A stretch of DNA of 64,000 bases from Kineococcus gynurae (GTDB lineage: Bacteria; Actinomycetota; Actinomycetes; Actinomycetales; Kineococcaceae), in NCBI RefSeq assembly GCF_050871315.1, contig NZ_JBJLRE010000003.1; one strand, given 5' to 3'. The notes under the pieces are model-generated. The model was not told the DNA's origin. It searched no databases and saw nothing but the letters and a program-made list of their open reading frames with translations. Of the stretch, positions 42,730 to 51,609 are shown piece after piece (position 1 is the first letter of the stretch; each line of letters opens with the position of its first letter). The position numbers and the translations under genes are program-made.

Positions 42730-44133
42730 TCAGAGCAGCTGCTGGGCCTCCGTCAACGTGGTCCGCAGGATGCGCTCCATCTCGTCGAACTCGGCCTGCC
42801 CGCAGGTCAACGGCGGGGCCACCTGGATGACGGGCTCACCGCGGTCGTCGGGGCGGGCGTAGAGACCGTTGCGGAACAGCGCCTTCGGCAGGAACTGCTT
42901 GATGAGGGTCTCGCGCTCGGCGGGGCCGAACGTCTCCTTGGTGGTCTTGTCCTTGACCAGTTCGACGGCCCAGAAGTACCCGTCGCCACGCACGTCGCCG
43001 ACGATGTCGAGGTCGAGCAGCTTGCGCAGCGTCGCGCCAAGGGCGTCCTCGTTGTCCAGCACCCGCTGGTTGAGGTTCTCCCGCTCGAAGATGTCGAGGT
43101 TGGCCAGCGACACCGCGGCCGAGACCGGGTGGCCGGCGAACGTGTACCCGTGCGGGAACCAGGCCTTGTCCTTGAGGAACGGCTCCATCAGGCGGTCGGT
43201 GGCGATCATCGCGCCGATGGGCCCGTACCCGGAACTCATCCCCTTGGCGCAGGTGATGATGTCGGGCTGGTAGCCGAACTTCTCCGCCGCGAACATCGTG
43301 CCGTGCCGGCCGAACCCGCAGATCACCTCGTCGGAGACCAGCAGGACGTCGTGCCGGTCGCAGATCTCGCGGACCCGCTGGAAGTAGCCCGGCGGGGGCG
43401 TGAAGCACCCACCCGAGTTCTGCACCGGTTCGAGGAACACCGCGGCCACGGTGTCGGGGCCCTCGAAGAGGATGGCCTCCTCGATGCGGTCGGCCGCCCA
43501 CACCCCGAACTCGTGCGGGTCGGTGGGCGCCCCCATCCGCTCGGCGCGGTAGATGTTGGTGTTCGGGACGCGGAAACCGCCGGGCGTCAACGGCTCGAAG
43601 GCCTGCTTCATGGGCGGCAACCCGGTGATCGCCAGGGCCCCCTGCGGGGTCCCGTGGTAGGCGGTCATCCGCGAGATCACCTTGTGCTTCAGGGGCTTGC
43701 CCGTGAGCTTGAAGAACTGCTTGGCGAGTTTCCAGGCGCTCTCCACCGCCTCGCCACCACCGGTGGTGAAGAACACGCGGTTGAGGTCGCCCGGGGCGTA
43801 CCCGGCGATGCGCTCGGCCAACCGGATCGCCGGTTCGGTCGCGTAGCCCCACACGGGGAAGAACGCGAGCTTGCGCGCCTGCTCGGCCATGACCTCGGCC
43901 AGCTCCTCGCGCCCGTGCCCGACCTGGACGACGAACAACCCGGACAGCCCGTCGAGGACCTTGTGCCCGTGCGTGTCCCACAGGTAGGCGCCCTCGGCCC
44001 GGTCGATGACCGGGGCGGGGTGGTCCTGGTAGGCGCCCATGCGGGCGAAGTGCATCCAGAGGTGGTCGCGGGCGGCGGCGGCGAGGTCACCCTTCAGCTG
44101 GGTGTCGTTGACGATCTGCTCGGTGACGGTCAC
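42730..44133 (-). CDS. class III omega-aminotransferase
   Basis: A 467-residue PLP transaminase of the beta-alanine/putrescine:pyruvate group. V-F-F-T-T-G-G-G-E-A-V-E-S-A is near residue 119 (phosphate site) and M-T-A-Y-H-G-T near 153. L-L-V-S-D-E-V-I-C-G-F-G-R is near 263, and the PLP lysine is in C-A-K-G-M-S-S near 293. An N-terminal W-M-H-F near 27 is typical of the pyruvate-dependent enzymes. The donor (putrescine, beta-alanine, GABA or a degradation product) cannot be fixed. The GTG follows GGAGGG by six bases. The gene stands alone between argG and the allantoinase operon. Confidence 0.9.
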   Translation of the reverse strand: MTVTEQIVNDTQLKGDLAAAARDHLWMHFARMGAYQDHPAPVIDRAEGAYLWDTHGHKVLDGLSGLFVVQVGHGREELAEVMAEQARKLAFFPVWGYATEPAIRLAERIAGYAPGDLNRVFFTTGGGEAVESAWKLAKQFFKLTGKPLKHKVISRMTAYHGTPQGALAITGLPPMKQAFEPLTPGGFRVPNTNIYRAERMGAPTDPHEFGVWAADRIEEAILFEGPDTVAAVFLEPVQNSGGCFTPPPGYFQRVREICDRHDVLLVSDEVICGFGRHGTMFAAEKFGYQPDIITCAKGMSSGYGPIGAMIATDRLMEPFLKDKAWFPHGYTFAGHPVSAAVSLANLDIFERENLNQRVLDNEDALGATLRKLLDLDIVGDVRGDGYFWAVELVKDKTTKETFGPAERETLIKQFLPKALFRNGLYARPDDRGEPVIQVAPPLTCGQAEFDEMERILRTTLTEAQQLL

Positions 44134-44174
44134 GGTGTTCCCTCCTCACTCGGGCCCGCGGGGGCGGGGTGCGC

Positions 44175-44210
44175 GACGGTGCGTCGCGAATGACCCATCA
44201 TCGCACCGTC
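44175..44210 (-). terminator. stem-loop after allB
   Basis: GACGGTGCG and CGCACCGTC pair around an 18-base loop that can fold further. It lies in the 117-bp gap downstream of allantoinase and ahead of the aminotransferase on the same strand, so it probably ends the ureide operon. Confidence 0.55.
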
Positions 44211-44250
44211 CCGTCCCGCCCCCCGGGTCCGCACCGCGGTCGGTCCCGAG

Positions 44251-45594
44251 TCACCGCGCGCGCAGCAGCTCCCCCGTCGGCGGGTCGCCCGCGGCGAGCC
44301 GGCGCCCGCGTCGCCAGGTGGAGCGCACGCGGCCGGTCAGCTCGAGCCCCTCGTACGGGGTGACGGCGTTGCGGTGCTCCAGGTCGGCGCCGCGCACGGT
44401 CCAGCGCTCCTCGGGTGCGAACACCGCGAGATCGGCCACGGCACCGGGCGCGAGCCGGCCCCGGTCGGTCAGGCCGACGAGGTCGGCGGTGCGCGTCGCC
44501 ATCCAGCCCACGACCTCCGCGAGCGGGACCGCGCGGGCGCGGGCCGCGGTCCACACGACCGGCAGCCCGATCTGCAACGAGGCGATCCCGCCCCATGCCA
44601 CCCCGAAGTCCCCCGTGTCCCGTCGTTTGAGGTCCGCCGTGCAGGGCGAGTGGTCGGACACGACGCAGTCGATGGTCCCGGACCGCAGCCCGGCCCAGAG
44701 CGCGTCCTGCTCGGCGCCGCCCCGGATCGGCGGGCAGCACTTGAAGAACGTGTTCCCGTCGGGCACGGCGGCCGCGTCCAGGCTGAGGTAGTGCGGGCAC
44801 GTCTCCACCGTGATCCGGACCCCCTCGGCCTTGGCCGCGGCGACCTCGGCGAGCCCGGCCGCGGAGGAGAGGTGCACGACGTGGACGCGCGCGCCCGTCT
44901 CCCGGGCGACCGACACCAGGGTGCGGATGGCGGTGGCCTCCGCGCTCGGTGGACGCGAGGCCTCGAAGTCGGCGTAGGACGGTCCTCCGGGGTGCGCGGC
45001 CGCCGCGATCTCCGCCGGGTCCTCGGCGTGGGCCAGCAGCAACCCGTCCACGGCGGCCTGCTCCCGGCACGCGGCCCGCAACCCCTCGACGTCCAGGGGC
45101 GGGAACTCCTCGATGCCCGAGTCGAGCAGGAAGCACTTCACCCCGAACACCCCGGCCGCGTGCAGGCCGGGCAGGTCCGGGGCGTTGCCCGGCACGGCCC
45201 CGCCCCAGAACCCCACGTCGACGACGCACTGCCCTTGCGCCGCCGCCCGCTTGACCGCGAGCGAGGCCGGGTCGAGCGTGACCGGCACGCTGTTCAGCGG
45301 CATGTCGACGATGGTGGTGATCCCCCCGGCCGCCGCCGCGCGGGTCGCGCTCGCGAAACCCTCCCACTCGGTGCGCCCCGGTTCGTTGACGTGCACGTGG
45401 GTGTCCACCAACCCGGGGAGCAGCACCTCGTCGTCGGCCAGCCGCACCTCGGTCACCGCGGGCACGTCCGCGTCGAGGTCGAGGAGGTCGACGACGCGCC
45501 CGGCGGTGACCACGACGGCGACCGGGCGTTCCGTCCCGTCCACGACGGCCCGGGGGGCGCGCAGGACGAGATCGGACGGGGGGAGGGTGCTCAT
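44251..45594 (-). CDS. allB: allantoinase
   Basis: Zinc amidohydrolase opening the hydantoin ring of allantoin to allantoate. The 447-residue cyclic amidohydrolase has the metal motif D-T-H-V-H-V-N-E-P-G-R-T-E-W near residue 63, the F-G-V-K-C-F-L region with the lysine expected to be carboxylated near 150, H-A-E near 190, V-H-V-V-H-L-S-S near 240 and S-D-H-S-P-C near 316. It starts 4 bp inside the GntR gene end, in the order permease, racemase-like, GntR, allB. A dihydropyrimidinase is the alternative, but the motif set and neighbours favour allantoinase. Confidence 0.94.
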   Translation of the reverse strand: MSTLPPSDLVLRAPRAVVDGTERPVAVVVTAGRVVDLLDLDADVPAVTEVRLADDEVLLPGLVDTHVHVNEPGRTEWEGFASATRAAAAGGITTIVDMPLNSVPVTLDPASLAVKRAAAQGQCVVDVGFWGGAVPGNAPDLPGLHAAGVFGVKCFLLDSGIEEFPPLDVEGLRAACREQAAVDGLLLAHAEDPAEIAAAAHPGGPSYADFEASRPPSAEATAIRTLVSVARETGARVHVVHLSSAAGLAEVAAAKAEGVRITVETCPHYLSLDAAAVPDGNTFFKCCPPIRGGAEQDALWAGLRSGTIDCVVSDHSPCTADLKRRDTGDFGVAWGGIASLQIGLPVVWTAARARAVPLAEVVGWMATRTADLVGLTDRGRLAPGAVADLAVFAPEERWTVRGADLEHRNAVTPYEGLELTGRVRSTWRRGRRLAAGDPPTGELLRAR

Positions 45595-46301
45595 CGGTCC
45601 TCTTCCTGGACGACGTCGGGGACCACCGTGCGACGACGGGCCCGGCGGGTGGGGGCGGGGGGCAGGTCGCTCGGCGGCGGGAGCCGACGCACCCGGTCGC
45701 TCAGATGCCCCGAGTGCTGGTCGGCGACCGCGAGCAACCGCTCGCCGTCGCCCTCGGCGAAGGCCTGCAGCATCTGTTCGTGCTCACCGCGCAACGCCTC
45801 GGCCTCCCGCGGGTCGAGGGCCTCCATGGGCCGGTAGGCCTCGGTGACGTCCCAGATCCGTTCGAACACCCCCAGCAGGCGCAGCATCCCCGACGGACGC
45901 GTCAGCGCGAGGTGGAACTGCCGGCTCCGCCGGTGGTACTCGCGGTCGTCGGCGGTGGCGACCGCGCGCAGCAGCGCCTCGTGGGCGGCCCGAGCGGCGG
46001 CGACGTCGTCCGGGGTCCGGACGCGCACCGCGACGGCCAGGGCCGACCGCTCCAGGGTGGCGCGCACCCCGAAGAGTTCCACGAGTTCCCCGTCGCCGAG
46101 GCGGGTCACGGTGTACCCACGACGGGGCCGGTGCTCCAGGAGCCCCTCCCCGACGAGGGTCATCAGCGCCTCCCGCACCGGGATGCGGCTGACGTCGTGC
46201 TCGGCGGCGAGGGCGTCCACGTCGAGCGGCGCCCCCGGGGGGTAGCCGCCCTCGACGATGCTGGCCCGCAACGCCTCCAGGACCGGGCGCCCTGCTCGCA
46301 C
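45591..46301 (-). CDS. FCD-domain GntR regulator of the allantoin operon
   Basis: A 236-residue FadR-subfamily regulator. The winged helix spans about residues 5-70 (I-V-E-G-G-Y-P-P-G-A-P-L then V-S-R-I-P-V-R-E-A-L). An FCD domain follows, with R-A-T-L-E-R near 75, H-L-A-L near 125 and a late H-E-Q-M. It lies inside the allantoinase transcript, coupled to allB by a 4-bp overlap, and is the natural candidate for sensing allantoin or a downstream acid. The GTG start is chosen for GGAGGT six bases upstream. A Pro/Arg-rich C-terminal tail follows the domain. Confidence 0.92.
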   Translation of the reverse strand: MRAGRPVLEALRASIVEGGYPPGAPLDVDALAAEHDVSRIPVREALMTLVGEGLLEHRPRRGYTVTRLGDGELVELFGVRATLERSALAVAVRVRTPDDVAAARAAHEALLRAVATADDREYHRRSRQFHLALTRPSGMLRLLGVFERIWDVTEAYRPMEALDPREAEALRGEHEQMLQAFAEGDGERLLAVADQHSGHLSDRVRRLPPPSDLPPAPTRRARRRTVVPDVVQEEDR

Positions 46302-46312
46302 GACCCCACCTC

Positions 46313-47053
46313 CTAGCGCAGCGGCCAGCCGAGGATCGGCTTGGGCTGCGGGGCAGCGTAACTGCGCGCCTTGGACGTCGACAGCCCCAACCCGACCAGC
46401 GACTCGGCGAGCCGCGCCGCGGCGGCCACGCCGTCCACCACCGGCACCGGCAGGGCCGCCTGGACCGCCTCGGTGACCCCGGCCATGCCGGCGCACCCCA
46501 GCAGCACCACCTCCGCGCCGTGGTCGTCCACGAGGGCCTGGGCCTCGGTCACGAAACCCTTGGCGGTCGACTCCGGGTCGGCGTCGAGCTCCAGCACCGG
46601 GCGGTCCACCGCCCGTATCCCCACGCACCGCCCGGCCAGTCCGGAGAGCAGCAACCGGTCGTGGATGGCCGGGGCCGCCCGGGTGAGGGAGGTGACCACG
46701 CCGTAGGTCCGGCCAAGCAGGCAGGCGGTGTGCGCCGCCGCCTCGGTGATGTCGACCACCGGCACGGTGAGGACGTCCTGCAACGCCTCCCGCCCGACCT
46801 CCCCGAAACCGGCATGGACCACGGCGTCGAACGGACCGTCGTGGCGCTGCACGGCGTCGAGGACCCCGACCGCGGAGAGGTGGCTCTCGTAGTTCGACTC
46901 CACCGACGCCGGTCCGAACCGCGGGGTGAGCGCGACGACCCGGGTCCCGGCCGAGACCGCGGCCGCCGCCGACCGGCGGATCGTCTCGGTCACCTCCGCG
47001 GAGGTGTTCACGTTGACGACGAGGATCGTCCGGTCGGCGGCGGGGGTGCTCAC
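46313..47053 (-). CDS. hydantoin/allantoin racemase-family protein with one catalytic cysteine
   Basis: A 246-residue protein of the Asp/Glu/hydantoin racemase superfamily. The N-terminal V-N-V-N-T-S-A-E-V-T near residue 13 and the second active-site cysteine in L-L-G-C-A-G-M (Cys187) are kept. The position of the first cysteine (usually A-C-F in a V-I-A-C-F stretch) reads H-A-G-F, with Gly82. A two-base racemase would therefore lack one base. The Gly/Cys pair is the arrangement known from arylmalonate decarboxylase. Context suggests allantoin racemase, but a different reaction is possible. It follows the NCS1 permease gene by 5 bp. Confidence 0.85.
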   Translation of the reverse strand: MSTPAADRTILVVNVNTSAEVTETIRRSAAAAVSAGTRVVALTPRFGPASVESNYESHLSAVGVLDAVQRHDGPFDAVVHAGFGEVGREALQDVLTVPVVDITEAAAHTACLLGRTYGVVTSLTRAAPAIHDRLLLSGLAGRCVGIRAVDRPVLELDADPESTAKGFVTEAQALVDDHGAEVVLLGCAGMAGVTEAVQAALPVPVVDGVAAAARLAESLVGLGLSTSKARSYAAPQPKPILGWPLR

Positions 47054-47058
47054 GGCGG

Positions 47059-48570
47059 TCAGCTCCGGGTCAGGTCGACGGTGGCGCGGGCCTTGGCGGG
47101 CAGGGTGTGACGACCCAGCCAGTAGACGGCGAACCCGATGCCCGCCCCGATGAACCAGCTGAACGCTGCGGCGGTGGCGGTGGTGAAGAACACCACGTAC
47201 AGGGCGAGCAGGGCCCCGGACACCGTGGCGGCGACGGCCAACGGGTTGACGCCCTTGCGGTAGTGGTAGGTCCCCGCCTCGTCCATGGTGAACAGGTCGT
47301 CGACGACGATCTGCTGACGCTTGATGAGGTAGAAGTCGGCGATGAGCACGCCGTACAGGGGGCCGATGAACGCCCCGAGCGTGTCCAGCGTGTAGTGGAT
47401 GGTCTCGGGCGAGTTGTAGAGGTTCCACGGGGTCAGCAGCACCGAGCCGATCGCGGCGATCATCCCGCCCGTGCGCCACGAGATCTTCTGCGGGGCCACG
47501 TGGGAGAAGTCGAACGCCGGGGAGACGAAGTTCGCCACGATGTTGATGCCGACGGTCGCGACGGTGAAGGTCAGGCAGGCCAGCACGATGGCGACCACGC
47601 TGTCCATGCGGGCGACGGTCTCGACCGGGTCGGTGATGAGTTCCCCGTAGACCGGGACGGTCGCCGAGGCGGTGACCACCACGAGCACGGAGAAGACCAT
47701 GAAGTTGATCGGCAGCCCGAGGAAGTTGCCCTTGCGGACCTCGCCCATGGTGCGGCCGTAGCGCGCGAAGTCGCCGTAGTTCAGCATCGGGCCGGAGAAG
47801 TAGGAGACGACCAGAGCCACCGCGACGACCATGACCCCGAGAGCCCCGAGACCGCTGTGCTCGACCTCGGCCAGGTTCAGGCTCACGTTGCCGAACCCGC
47901 CGGCCTGCACGATGAGGTACGCGGCGAGGGCGAACATGACGACGTAGACGGCCGGCCCGCAGAAGTCGATGAACTTGCGGATCGCCTCCATGCCGCGCCA
48001 GAACACCAGCGCCTGCACGACCCACATGATCGCGAAGGCGACCCAGCCCAGCAGGTGCAGCCCGAGGAACCCGTAGTTCTCGACCTCGGCGTAGGGCGCG
48101 AGGCCCGGCCACAGCTTGAGCCCGAGGACGATCAACGCCTGGGAGGCCAGGTAGGTCTGGATGCCGTACCAGGCGACGGCGATGAGCCCGCGGATCACGG
48201 CCGGGACGTTGGCGCCGAGGACGCCGAACGCGACGCGCGAGGCGACCGGGTAGGGGGTTCCCGTGAGCTGGGAGGGTTTCGCCACCAGGTTGCAGAGCAG
48301 GTAGACGATGGTGATCCCGACCAGCAGGGCCACCAGCACCTGCCAGGCGGCCAGTCCGAGCGCGAAGAGCGAACCGGCGGTCAGGTACCCGCCGACGCTG
48401 TGCACGTCGGACATCCAGAACGCGAAGAAGTTGTAGGCCTTCCAGTTCTGCCGTTCCAACGGGGCGAGGTCACCGTTGGTCAACCGGGGGTCGTACCCCG
48501 GTTTCACGATCGCGGCCCCGGCGACGTTGCCGCCGTGCTCGGCGACCACCGGGGCGGTCAGCTCCGACAT
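47059..48570 (-). CDS. NCS1-family nucleobase/allantoin permease
   Basis: A 503-residue membrane transporter with about 12 helices. The NCS1 signature region near the N-terminus (L-E-R-Q-N-W-K-A-Y-N-F-F-A-F-W-M near residue 40) is clear. V-A-W-Y-G-I-Q-T-Y near 125 and G-P-M-L-N-Y-G-D-F-A-R-Y near 250 are typical of hydantoin/allantoin/purine carriers. It imports the substrate of the operon with a cation. The ATG at 48570 is preferred, with AGGAGGAG upstream. It heads the permease-racemase-GntR-allB transcript. Allantoin is inferred from allB. Confidence 0.93.
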   Translation of the reverse strand: MSELTAPVVAEHGGNVAGAAIVKPGYDPRLTNGDLAPLERQNWKAYNFFAFWMSDVHSVGGYLTAGSLFALGLAAWQVLVALLVGITIVYLLCNLVAKPSQLTGTPYPVASRVAFGVLGANVPAVIRGLIAVAWYGIQTYLASQALIVLGLKLWPGLAPYAEVENYGFLGLHLLGWVAFAIMWVVQALVFWRGMEAIRKFIDFCGPAVYVVMFALAAYLIVQAGGFGNVSLNLAEVEHSGLGALGVMVVAVALVVSYFSGPMLNYGDFARYGRTMGEVRKGNFLGLPINFMVFSVLVVVTASATVPVYGELITDPVETVARMDSVVAIVLACLTFTVATVGINIVANFVSPAFDFSHVAPQKISWRTGGMIAAIGSVLLTPWNLYNSPETIHYTLDTLGAFIGPLYGVLIADFYLIKRQQIVVDDLFTMDEAGTYHYRKGVNPLAVAATVSGALLALYVVFFTTATAAAFSWFIGAGIGFAVYWLGRHTLPAKARATVDLTRS

Positions 48571-48678
48571 GTCAGCTCTCCTCCTGGACACCAGCGGTGG
48601 CGCGATCCGCCCCGGACCTCCCGGACGGGCGGCCACGTCCACGCTAGGGAGCTGACGTTTCACCGGTGTGACCGCGCG

Positions 48679-48686
48679 GATATATC
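48679..48686. promoter_or_regulatory. AT-rich palindrome upstream of the ureide permease
   Basis: GATATATC is a rare AT-only-core palindrome in the 204-bp divergent gap between the permease and the MBL hydrolase genes. FadR-type GntR proteins often bind AT-centred inverted repeats, so it could be the allantoin operator. The site is short, and no clean promoter was placed around it. Confidence 0.35.
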
Positions 48687-48774
48687 TCGTTCACGTCCCC
48701 GACACGCCCTCGGGGCCCACGACCGGGACGGGGCGGGGTGCGGGTCGCCGGGGGGCGGGTCCACGATGTGGGTC

Positions 48775-49419
48775 ATGCGCCTCACGCACTTCGGTCACTC
48801 GTGCCTGCTCGTCGAGACGGGCTCGGCCCGCATCCTGATCGACCCGGGGTCGTTCAGCTCCGGCTTCGAGGAACTCACCGACCTGGACGCCGTCCTGATC
48901 ACGCACGCCCATCCCGATCACATCGACCCCGAGCGCCTCGGCACCCTGCTGGAGGCCAACGACTCCGCGGTCGTGCACGCCGAACCGGAGACGGCCGGGT
49001 CCCTGGCCGGGTCCGGGCTCGACGTCTCCGCGCTGCACGCGGGGCAGAGCGTCGAGGTCGCGGGGGTGACGGTGAGCGGGCAGGGCGGCCGGCACGCCAC
49101 GATCCACGCCGACCTGCCGGTCATCGGCAACGTGGGGATGCTGCTCTCCGCGGCGGGTGAACCGACGCTGTTCCACCCGGGCGACGCCTACTCCGCGACG
49201 CCCGAGGGCGTCGACGTGCTCGCGGTGCCGCTCAACGCCCCGTGGGCGGCGATCAAGGAGACCATCGACTTCGTCCGCGCCGTCGGCCCCGGCCTCGCCG
49301 TCCCGGTCCACGACGCCCTGCTCACCCCGCCGGCCCGCGAGATGTACAAGGGCCACGTCGGCCGTCTCGGCGGTGCGGAGATCCGCGACGTCGCGGGTGC
49401 CGGTCCCGTCGACCTCTGA
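48775..49419 (+). CDS. MBL-fold metallo-hydrolase (UlaG-like)
   Basis: A 214-residue metallo-beta-lactamase-fold protein of the short UlaG/YtkL group. It starts M-R-L-T-H-F-G-H-S-C and has the metal motif T-H-A-H-P-D-H-I-D near residue 44-52, G-D-A-Y near 137 and a late V-P-V-H-D-A-L near 180. It is a probable metal-dependent hydrolase with unknown substrate. CACGAT seven bases before the ATG fits a leaderless start, though weakly; another ATG lies three codons upstream. It converges with the PIG-L gene. Confidence 0.88.
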   Translation: MRLTHFGHSCLLVETGSARILIDPGSFSSGFEELTDLDAVLITHAHPDHIDPERLGTLLEANDSAVVHAEPETAGSLAGSGLDVSALHAGQSVEVAGVTVSGQGGRHATIHADLPVIGNVGMLLSAAGEPTLFHPGDAYSATPEGVDVLAVPLNAPWAAIKETIDFVRAVGPGLAVPVHDALLTPPAREMYKGHVGRLGGAEIRDVAGAGPVDL

Positions 49420-49424
49420 CCCCC

Positions 49425-49480
49425 ACCCACCCCACCCCGCCCCTCCCCCGTGATCAAGTCGGGGTGGGGGCGGGGGTGGC
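49425..49480. terminator. C-tract/G-tract hairpin containing a partial GTGATCAAG element
   Basis: A C-rich arm and a G-rich arm can pair almost throughout across a short loop that includes TGATCAAGT. It spans the 34-bp gap between the converging MBL and PIG-L genes and the very end of the latter, whose stop sits inside it. CCCCCGTGATCAAG (49445-49458) is shared with the elements at 8354, 38774 and 57335. Confidence 0.65.
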
Positions 49481-50134
49481 GTCGCCGGTGTGCACCAGGG
49501 TCCGGTTGTCGGCCAGCAGTTCCTCGAAGCTGCGCCCGACGCTGCGGTAGCCGATGCCGTAGCGGCCGGCGGCCGGGTCCTCCTTGCGGTACTCCGCCGC
49601 GGCGGCCAGCACGCGGGGACCTCCGGCCTGGAACCAGGCGCCGGAGGGAGCGCGGTCCCAGTCGTCCCGTTTGACGTACCAGCGGCAGTCCAGGGTCCGG
49701 CCCGACGCCTCCCACGCCTCGAACAACGCGGTTCCCAGGGCGCGGTGGTCGCGGTGGGAGTCGATCCAGGACTGGGCCTTGAAACGGGCCCGGGGGAACC
49801 GGGCCACCCACGTCGACACCTGGGCCCGGGCCTGCTCGAGGGAGAGCGCACCGTCGAGCCCACCGGCGTAGAACACGTGGTCGACCGCGAGCGCCGCGCA
49901 GGCGGCCAGGTACTCGGCGTCGCGGGCCGCGGAGAACTTCGCCGGGGTGAGCCCGAGCTGGGTACGCACCCCCGAGTTGCGGCCGTCGGTCCCCAGCACC
50001 GTGATCGTCGTGCGCCCGGCGTCGGCCTCGGCCTCCAGACAGGCGCCGAGGGTCAACGTCTCGTCGTCCTGGTGGGCGTGGAGCACGACGACGGGATCGT
50101 CCACGTCACCGGCGAAGGAACCCAGCAGGACCAT
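49454..50134 (-). CDS. PIG-L family deacetylase
   Basis: A 226-residue zinc-dependent N-acetyl-glucosaminyl deacetylase-fold protein. The hallmark metal motif A-H-Q-D-D-E lies near residues 19-24 (A-H-P-D-D-E is the usual form), with G-T-D-G-R-N-S-G following and the third ligand in S-H-R-D-H-R near 132. Relatives include the mycothiol enzymes MshB and Mca, but its short length and different flanks prevent that assignment. The ATG is six bases after TAGGGT (50146-50141), a leaderless signature. Its C-terminus ends in a Pro/Thr repeat formed by the terminator hairpin. Confidence 0.88.
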   Translation of the reverse strand: MVLLGSFAGDVDDPVVVLHAHQDDETLTLGACLEAEADAGRTTITVLGTDGRNSGVRTQLGLTPAKFSAARDAEYLAACAALAVDHVFYAGGLDGALSLEQARAQVSTWVARFPRARFKAQSWIDSHRDHRALGTALFEAWEASGRTLDCRWYVKRDDWDRAPSGAWFQAGGPRVLAAAAEYRKEDPAAGRYGIGYRSVGRSFEELLADNRTLVHTGDATPAPTPT

Positions 50135-50182
50135 CGGGCGACCCTACGCCCGGTGATCCCGCCCGGCCGGTCGAGCCGGCGC

Positions 50183-50722
50183 TCATCCCGTGGTGAACTG
50201 CGCCGCCCACTCGGCCACCCGCCGCGCGCTCTCCTCCTCGGACAGGTCCTCGACCCGGGTCATCACCGACCAGCGCACCCCGAACGGGTCGCGGATGCTC
50301 GCGTAGCGGTCCCCCGACACGAACGTCGTGAGCGGTTCCCGGACGGTCGCCCCGGCCTCCTCGGCCGCTGCCACCACGGCGTCGGCGTCGTTGCAGTACA
50401 AGGCGATCGAGTAGCAGTCGTCGTCCCCCGCGGGGGCGGGCACCAGGTGGTACTCCGCCGCCGGTTCCCCGAGCTGGAGGTGACCTTGGCCCAGGTCGAG
50501 GTCGGCGTGGACGACGCGTCCCCCCATCTCGGTGACGTCCACGACGCGGGCCCCGAACACGTCGCGGTAGAACTCGATCGCGGCGGCCGCCCGGGGCACG
50601 ACCAGGAACGGGGTCAGACTGGTCGACCCGTGCGGGATCCCCGCCGTCGTGTGCGCGCCGTCGGCGGCCCGGGCGGGCGGTTCCGTCGACGCGGGGTTCT
50701 GCGTTGCGAGATCTTCGTCCAT
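50183..50722 (-). CDS. VOC-family (glyoxalase/bleomycin-resistance fold) protein
   Basis: A 179-residue VOC protein of the PhnB-like type. After about 30 polar residues come T-P-F-L-V-V near 37, the A-I-E-F-Y-R-D-V-F-G-A motif near 48, and a closing S-I-R-D-P-F-G-V-R-W near 143 that is typical of the group. Function and substrate are unknown. It diverges from an AraC-type regulator by 83 bp. Its ATG lies seven bases after TAGCGT (50735-50730), so it probably has a leaderless message. The pair may form a small regulated unit. Confidence 0.88.
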   Translation of the reverse strand: MDEDLATQNPASTEPPARAADGAHTTAGIPHGSTSLTPFLVVPRAAAAIEFYRDVFGARVVDVTEMGGRVVHADLDLGQGHLQLGEPAAEYHLVPAPAGDDDCYSIALYCNDADAVVAAAEEAGATVREPLTTFVSGDRYASIRDPFGVRWSVMTRVEDLSEEESARRVAEWAAQFTTG

Positions 50723-50805
50723 GCCCCCGACGCTAGGCGGCGGGCGGCCGCGCCCGCTTGCAGATCCGCGACAACCGGGTCGGCCGGCGGTCCTACCCTC
50801 GGGGC

Positions 50806-51609
50806 ATGAGCGGCGCGCACCGGGGCATCGTCTACCCGGCCCGGTTGCCCCGGTTCGAGCGGTTCCCCGCCCCGCCGGAGGCCGCCGACCGGTGCCGCTG
50901 GTTCTGGGTCCCGCGCTGGGACCTGCCCCCCGGACGGACGTCGCGGCAGCAGGTGGTCGGGTTCCCGGCCCTCAACCTGGTGGTGCAGTCGGGGGAACCG
51001 GTCACCGTCGAGCTCGCGGGGCCCACCACCCGCGCCGGGCACCGTGACCTGGTGGGCACGGGGTGGGCCGTCGGCGCCCTGCTGCGGGCCGCGGCGGTCG
51101 CGGCGCTGGTGGCCGAACCGGAGGCGCTGCGCGACCGGTCGGAGTTCCTGAACCTGCCCGGTCTGCGCGATCCCGTGGCGTCGGCGATGGCCCGGGACGA
51201 CCCGGCCGCGGCGGTCGCGGCGTTCGCCCGCTGGTTGGTCGAGCGGGTTCCCGCTCCCGGGCCGGTGGAGGCGTCGGCCGACACCGCCGCGGCCCTGCTG
51301 CAGGACGACCCGACGATCCTGCGCCCGGAGGACGCGGCGCAACGCCTGGGGGTGTCGGTGCGCACGCTGCAACGGCTCGTGCGGCGGCACAGCGGGGTGA
51401 GCCCGGCCGCCATGATCCGTCGGCGTCGGTTGCAGGAGGCGTTGCAGCGCATCCGCTCCGACTCCGCCGCGGACCTCGCCGCCGTCGCGACCGAGCTGGG
51501 CTACGCCGACCAGGCCCACCTCACGAACGACGTGCGGACGGTGCTGGGGATCCCGCCCGGCGCCTACCGGCGGGCCACCACGGGCGGCTCGGCTCCTCAG
51601 AGCCCGTAG
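50806..51609 (+). CDS. AraC-family transcriptional regulator
   Basis: A 267-residue regulator. The N-terminal half (about 1-150) is a DUF6597-like sensor segment found in actinobacterial AraC proteins. The C-terminal AraC domain (about 165-260) has two helix-turn-helix units: L-G-V-S-V-R-T-L-Q-R-L-V-R-R-H-S-G-V-S-P near 185, and A-T-E-L-G-Y-A-D-Q-A-H-L-T near 230. It is divergent from the VOC gene, which is its likely target. TACCCT ends six bases before the ATG (leaderless). Its end overlaps the convergent oxidoreductase gene by 13 bp. Confidence 0.9.
   Translation: MSGAHRGIVYPARLPRFERFPAPPEAADRCRWFWVPRWDLPPGRTSRQQVVGFPALNLVVQSGEPVTVELAGPTTRAGHRDLVGTGWAVGALLRAAAVAALVAEPEALRDRSEFLNLPGLRDPVASAMARDDPAAAVAAFARWLVERVPAPGPVEASADTAAALLQDDPTILRPEDAAQRLGVSVRTLQRLVRRHSGVSPAAMIRRRRLQEALQRIRSDSAADLAAVATELGYADQAHLTNDVRTVLGIPPGAYRRATTGGSAPQSP

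Noticed and set aside
48571..48774. A defined promoter for the ureide permease
   Set aside because: Several AT-rich hexamers exist (ATATAT, TAGCGT near 48640), but none pairs with a -35 at acceptable spacing on the minus strand.
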